Source: Cryptomeria japonica
Taxonomy: Eukaryota > Streptophyta > Pinopsida > Cupressales > Cupressaceae
Direction of reading: 5' to 3'
NCBI RefSeq assembly: GCF_030272615.1
Contig: NC_081412.1
Coordinates: 673,703,823-673,767,822, forward strand
DNA length: 64,000 nucleotides
The position numbers were made by a program, and so were the translations under genes. This document shows, piece after piece, positions 59,681-64,000 of this stretch (its first letter is position 1; each line of letters starts with the position of its first letter). The notes beneath the pieces are model-generated. The model had not been told where the DNA came from and searched no databases. It saw only the letters and a program-made list of their open reading frames with translations.

Positions 59681-60791
59681 TGTTGGTATTATGGATGTGG
59701 TGCATTGGTTTTGCCATTGATGTCAACACTTGTCAACACTTATCAACACTTATCTTTCTAGAGATCTTTGGTTATGTTCACCGACATGTTCAGTGACTTA
59801 TGCACAACCACCGATATCTGGTTCACCAGCAGGTTATACTATTCACCGACACTGAGGATGATTTTTTATCATATGAAGATTACTTGGTTATGTCGAAGAC
59901 ATGGTTTGGACACTTGGTTTTGGTGATTTGGTTATTGGTTTAATCGAGTTGGCATATTTGCTGCTACCAGCAAATTGGTCTAGGTTATGGACCAGCGTGC
60001 GTTATCTATTCCAAATCAACATGACACGTTATGGAGATGATTTATTGATTGGTTATTATTGTAAATGCATTGAGTCGACATGATGCATCACATATTGATT
60101 CATTTGTAATTGATTTTATTGTAATATTCTTAGTGAGCCGACCTACACATTTGGTCTTAGGTTTTGGTATATATGTAAGATCTCATTTGTGAGATTAAGC
60201 TGATAATGTAATAAGGTATTATAAGGTTGTTATTCGGTATATGTGAATAATAAGCAAAGCTATTCATGCAAACATCATTTGAAGATTCAAGGAAGGTATG
60301 AAGGAGATAATCAAAGCTTAACCCGTATTGATTTCATCATATGAAGATGCTTCTTTGAGCAATACATTATCATTGGATCTAATAATCCAATTGTAGTCAA
60401 TGTGACTCTGATTTTGTGACTGAGCAGTGAGCTCTAGGCAGTTGGCCTTTTTGCATGTGCAGACCCCATTTGTACACACATACTATCTGTAGTAGTATCA
60501 TATGATTGTGAGTAAGGTTTCCCACCATGGTTTTTCCTCTTATAGTGTGTCCATGTACAAATATTTGTGTTATGTGTTTTGGATGTTATTTCTCTTTCCA
60601 TTTCATGCATTAAGCTTCACTAGTATTGTTATTAACTGTTAAATTGTCAATCAACATTAAGTTTGGTTTACCAGTATTATGCATGAAGTTTGATTAAGTT
60701 ATATTTGGGTTGAAATTAATAGACAACTGATTCATGCTCCCCCACCCCCCACCCCCGTTTTCCCCCTCTCAGTTGCCTCTGGGTCCTAACA
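59681..60791 (+). repeat. COP-A 3' LTR
   Basis: It matches 9160-10244 from TGTTGGTATTATGG to GGGTCCTAACA. An expanded C-rich stretch (60738-60770) adds most of the extra length. Confidence 0.95.
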
Positions 60792-61101
60792 AATGATGCT
60801 CAAGTTCGGATGTTTTCAATTTAGCAATCAGTCTATTGATTTTAGATGTATTTTGTCCTAATTGATTAATTAATTGCTCTTGTGTTTCGGGTTTGCAGTC
60901 AAAAGGAGGAGTTGGGGGTGTATCTTGTGGGTTTTCAGGAGGTGCATTTGGTTGTTCTTGTTGTGGATTAGAAGAATCTGGTTTTTGAAACAAAAAATGA
61001 AAATACCTAATCAAAATTAATGAAATTAAATTCAAAATGTAAAACAAATTGAACAAACAGGATAGAAAGACAAAAATAAACAAAATCTAACCTTGATCCA
61101 T
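60792..61101 (-). pseudogene. DTX second gene, 5' part (first two exons)
   Basis: Exon 1 is 61101-61092, ten bases that open with ATG and encode Met-Asp-Gln plus one base. The intron 61091-60978 is 114 bases, from GGTTAG to ACCAG. Exon 2 (60977-60792) encodes a Pro/Gln-rich stretch and then a short coiled coil (LINQLGQNTSKINRLIAKLK). At 60792 the exon meets COP-A. Across the insertion, counting the target duplication once, the frame continues without a break at 9159 into SLATSLETLGSGAIAV. This fixes both the gene's identity and its strand. Confidence 0.75.
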
Positions 61102-61229
61102 AATAAAGAGGAGAAATATAGCACCTCGTTCATGATTTAGGAGAGAAAATGAAGAAAAAATGAAGTGAAAACGTGCTATTCACGGGTAAATGAGACCCAG
61201 TTATTTTTTTAAAACTTTTTTTAACAGGT

Positions 61230-61445
61230 ACCGCATATGCGTTTATCTTGGGATTATTATCAAGTATGTGCTCATTTTCCTATAAGTAACGCATACGCGC
61301 TTATTTTCCTAGGCGTAGCGCATACGTGCTCATTTTCCTAAAAGTAGCGCATACGCGCTACCTTTACTAGGCTTGGGAACAACAAACCTAAGCGCATACG
61401 TGCTAAATTCAAATTTTAGAACCGCATATGCGCTACTTATTTTTC
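61230..61445. repeat. Right subterminal repeats of DTX
   Basis: Seven or eight copies of a motif close to AGCGCATACGCGCTAC are separated by TTTTCCTA spacers of about 15 bases, spaced roughly 28 bases apart at 61225-61350. They are better preserved than at the left end. The motif is nearly palindromic. Confidence 0.85.
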
Positions 61446-61499
61446 CCTTTTTTTTTTGGGTGGTGTCCACTTTCCTAACCACCATCTTTGTGCACATAC

Positions 61500-62345
61500 C
61501 CCTTTAGTCATGTAAGAGCTACAATAAGTTTTTGTAGTATATGCATTGAGAACAAATTGTGCGTCTCTATTTGTTTGCCAAAGGTGTGGAATGTGCATTG
61601 CAAATGTATTATTTCATATGCGAGTTGGCTTTCTTTTTAAGAACAATGTTTTCCTTAGCAATGTAGATTGTATGGCTATTATGTATTCATTTTTAGTCAT
61701 GTTTATTTGCGCTATGAAATCCTCAAAGGATATAGAAGAATCATAAATTGAAGTTTCCAGAGTAGTTATGAGTTTCTCAGCAATGTGCATAGTGTCCTAT
61801 TTTTTTCAGTGCATGGTTCAAGTATTGTAGTTGCTTTCATTGGTGGTTGTGGAAAACCAAATTGACACTTTTTTTCTTTTTGTTTTTGTACATTTCTTAG
61901 TGTGATGGTGTATGGGCAATTTGGCTATTTGATCATCTAATGCCTTTGTATTGAAAGTTATATATTTGTCGACAAACTACTCAATGATAGTATTGTTATA
62001 TTTTCATACATTGGTGCATCTCTAACCCATAGCATGAAATGACCATGTTCATTTCCTCAACTTTGGAAATCTGTAACTGAAAAGTAGTCCAATACCTTTC
62101 CAAAGAATGTTGTATCTGAACATAGTAATTTTTTCATTGCATTAATTCTATGTTTGTAATAGCGGGTATAATTTATTGGATTTGTTTTAATCAAAGAGAA
62201 TATGTCATCTTGTAAAGAAGAGTTGGGTTGGTTTTGAGTTGACTTATTGCTATAACTGGAACTTAAGATTTCTCCATAATAAAGATCTTTGCAAGTTGGT
62301 GGACGAATGAAGAGGTGTCCCTTCGCATGTTTACTGAAGCTGGCA
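61500..62345 (-). pseudogene. Helitron Rep (HUH) domain remnant
   Basis: Read on the minus strand with several stops. SLIKTNPINYTRYYKHRI and KVLDYFSVTDFQ (62230-62060) match the start of the Helitron Rep. GNEHGHFMLWVRDAP (62055-62010) is the HUH block, with H-G-H codons at 62041-62052. CQFGFPQPPMKATTIL (61875-61825) is the conserved C-R-F-G-F-P block. Near 61600-61500 WQTNRDAQFVLNAY leads to TYCSSYMTK, holding the two tyrosines. The domain breaks off right after that block, close to the DTX right end. It would have nicked and joined DNA during rolling-circle transposition. No helicase part is in the window. Confidence 0.8.
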
Positions 62346-62461
62346 GACGTATGCATTAGGAAACACCATAAAAGATAATTATTGCGGCTCTCACCATACT
62401 TTGGCTAATTCTCTGTCAATTTTTCTTATCTTTCACTCTACTTTTTCCCTCTGCATAACCA

Positions 62462-63846
62462 TTTTATGTTCTTGCACTACTTACCAACTTCACTTTGGAT
62501 GAAGTTGTTTGGGGGGTGGATTTAGTCCAGGTTGAGCTGAACATTATTGAGGACTGCTTCCACAATGACCCATGCGTTTGGATGTATGCCAAGGAAGGGG
62601 GCATTATCCCATTCATGGAAGCCATGACTGGGTTTGACAAAAATCTCTCCATGTAGTTTGTCAGCAACTGGAATGATATGAGAGTTGTTATGGGGGATAT
62701 TTCATTTGAAATAAATGAAGACGTCATTGTCCAAGCTATGGGTCTTTCAACTGAGGGAAGGAAGTGGAAAAAAACCAGCAGGGTCACAGATGAGACCAGC
62801 ATGAACCGCTTCTACAAAAAGGGTGAGGAACCTATTAAGATGTGTGGGGGTTTCGATAGAGAATGCCTACCCTACCCGTGGGACCAGGTGTGCAAAATTA
62901 TTATTAAATACTTTACCCTTGAGGGAAGGTATGGTGTTTTCTATTATTACTATTTTTTGTTGCTCAATCATTTTCTCAAGCATGATACTATTTATTTTCT
63001 GTTCTTTTTACTGCATGCCTTAGAGTTTATTGTTAAAGAAGTTTGCCATTGCATGAGTCAAGACAACAATTTCACCATACTCCACCAGGGTTTGATGTTT
63101 CAGCTCTACAATTTCCATAGGTCCCCGTGTCCTCCTAAACCCATCTTTGTTCAACCTGCTCCCTTCCTCCATGACCCCCCTGCTGGTACTAAAAAAGGTA
63201 AGAAAGAGACCTCAAAAAAGCCTATTACGTCTTGTCAATCCCCTGATCATAGCCCTCTCATTTCCCCCAAAATTGAGGAGAAAAACAAAAGTAACCCCTC
63301 CACTGCTAAACCTACCTCCAACAAACCCAAAAAAGAACCTAAGATCCTATTAGTTGAGTCTGTTGCGGAGGACAGTGTGACCCCACGGAGGTCCAACAGA
63401 TTTGTTGGCAAACCCCATATGAAACAAATTGTTGTGAGGAAGAACTATGTCAATGAGGGTGAGGAAGATTGTGAGAAGGGAGAAAGTGATAAGTTTGAGG
63501 ATGATATGGAGGCCATGGAGGGCTCGAAGTCCTCCAAGCTGGATACTAATTCCCCTAACTCTAAGATTGCTAAGGAGGATAATAAGAACATCTCCCCTTA
63601 TTCTACCACTTCCCCTCGCATATCTCTGAGGAGGACGAGAGAAATTATGAGGGCGGGTAGACTATTGTTGAAGGTGGAGAGAAGGAGGAGGTGGTGCATT
63701 GTGTAGGTTGTAATGCTATCTCTGGGGACCTGAATGGACTGAAGAAGAAGCTGGATTATCTGAACTCCCATGTCAACAAAATTTTTCCATTAAATTCATA
63801 CACTCCTCAACCACTTCAATGTGCCCGCTGCAATAGGAAAAAGTGA
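62462..63846 (+). pseudogene. Unrecognised coding region with acidic and basic linker
   Basis: One frame runs from about 62462 through a TAG at 62657 to 63706, then shifts by one near 63650-63690 and continues to a TGA at 63844-63846. The N-terminal part contains FVSNWNDMRVVMGDISFEIN and VIVQAMGLSTEGRKWKK, which recalls N-terminal segments of plant transposon-associated proteins; I cannot name the family. An aromatic, hydrophobic stretch follows (62935-63020), then a long Lys/Pro/Ser linker and an acidic region. The end has paired Cys (HCVGCNA, CARCNRKK), a possible zinc site. A host gene relic or a transposon accessory gene are both possible. Confidence 0.5.
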
Positions 63847-64000
63847 AACAAGGTGGGCTGGAAGGTGACACCATGAAGGAACTATTTCAGTTCCTAGCTG
63901 AAGATTGGACTGGGCTTCTGCTCTCCCAACACAAAGGTGCTGGAAAACATGATTAATGTTGATGCTTTTATTTTTTGTTATAGTTTTAATTTCAGAATCA
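63847..64000. other. Window end, no feature
   Basis: I see no continuing frame or element end in the last 150 bases. Confidence 0.5.

Larger units (their letters stand above)
9160..60791 (+). mobile_element. COP-A: Ty1/copia retrotransposon, outermost retroelement
   Basis: The two LTRs (9160-10244 and 59681-60791) are in direct orientation, with a tRNA-Met primer site after the first and a purine tract before the second. The flanks GATGA (9155-9159) and AATGA (60792-60796) match at four of five bases, as expected for an old target duplication. The internal region reads gag, protease, integrase, RT, RNase H on the plus strand and is split by COP-B at 11183 and by COP-C at 34696. The net length is about 6.7 kb. 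It inserted into an exon of the second DTX gene. Confidence 0.93.
1493..61445. mobile_element. DTX: candidate unclassified DNA transposon, host of the whole nested stack
   Basis: Seen: a plus-strand gene with transposase-like motifs (2080-4976), a convergent minus-strand multi-exon gene (61101 down to 6881, split by COP-A), and similar short repeats near both ends (1493-1760 and 61230-61445). The left edge reads TAGTGCATATGGGGTACT and the right edge, on the other strand, reads TAGCGCATATGCGGTTCT, so the ends may be imperfect terminal inverted repeats. Removing COP-A leaves about 8.3 kb. Inferred: this is one DNA transposon with two genes. The exact ends and target duplication are not resolved; the right end may reach about 61500, where a Helitron reading frame breaks off. 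I cannot assign it to a named superfamily. Confidence 0.55.

Noticed and set aside
1-64000. tRNA and rRNA genes
   Set aside because: I looked for tRNA T-arm and anticodon patterns and conserved rRNA blocks by eye and found only tRNA-complementary primer sites. A tRNAscan-SE run would settle this.

Overview
The window is plant nuclear DNA made almost entirely of nested transposable elements. I see no intact host gene, no tRNA or rRNA gene and no CRISPR array. A land plant, most likely a seed plant, is indicated by Ty1/copia elements primed by initiator tRNA-Met, a Ty3/gypsy chromovirus with a chromodomain remnant, a Tat-lineage Ty3/gypsy element with the extra archaeal-type RNase H, and a plant mobile domain (PMD) gene. 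The AT-rich composition, deep nesting and heavy decay of most copies would suit a large genome such as a conifer's, but the species cannot be fixed from the sequence.

The layers are labelled here, from the outside in. (1) DTX, a candidate unclassified DNA transposon, runs from about 1493 to about 61445 and is roughly 8.3 kb once insertions are removed. It has a plus-strand transposase-like gene (2080-4976), a convergent minus-strand multi-exon gene (exons from 61101 to 6881, split by the stack), and GCGCATACGCGCTA-type repeats near both ends. (2) COP-A, a copia element at 9160-60791 (about 6.7 kb net), sits inside an exon of that second gene. (3) COP-B, a copia element at 11183-31542 (about 6.2 kb net, target duplication AGAAC), sits in the gag of COP-A. 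(4) CHR, a minus-strand chromovirus at 14518-28630 (14.1 kb), sits in the integrase of COP-B. (5) COP-C, a copia element at 34696-59218 (about 6.1 kb net), sits in the RNase H of COP-A. (6) TAT, a minus-strand Tat-like gypsy element at 40242-58634 (18.4 kb, target duplication ATAAT), sits in the 3' LTR of COP-C.

Within the elements, gag, protease, integrase, reverse transcriptase and RNase H modules can be followed in order, but every element carries stops, frameshifts or lost catalytic residues. TAT looks youngest, with two LTRs of 1386 bp each, yet its reverse transcriptase has an internal deletion. TAT also carries an antisense PMD gene between pol and its 3' LTR, a G-patch segment after the protease, and arrays of an AGCGCT-centred motif at both ends of its internal region in opposite orientation. 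CHR has a 5' LTR swollen to 6.2 kb by tandem copies whose junctions contain the first bases of the primer binding site.

The flanks hold AT-rich sequence and a CT microsatellite on the left (1-1490). On the right are a decayed minus-strand Helitron Rep domain (61500-62345) and an unrecognised plus-strand coding region (62462-63846). The most interesting candidates for new biology are the two-gene DTX transposon and the PMD-carrying TAT element.
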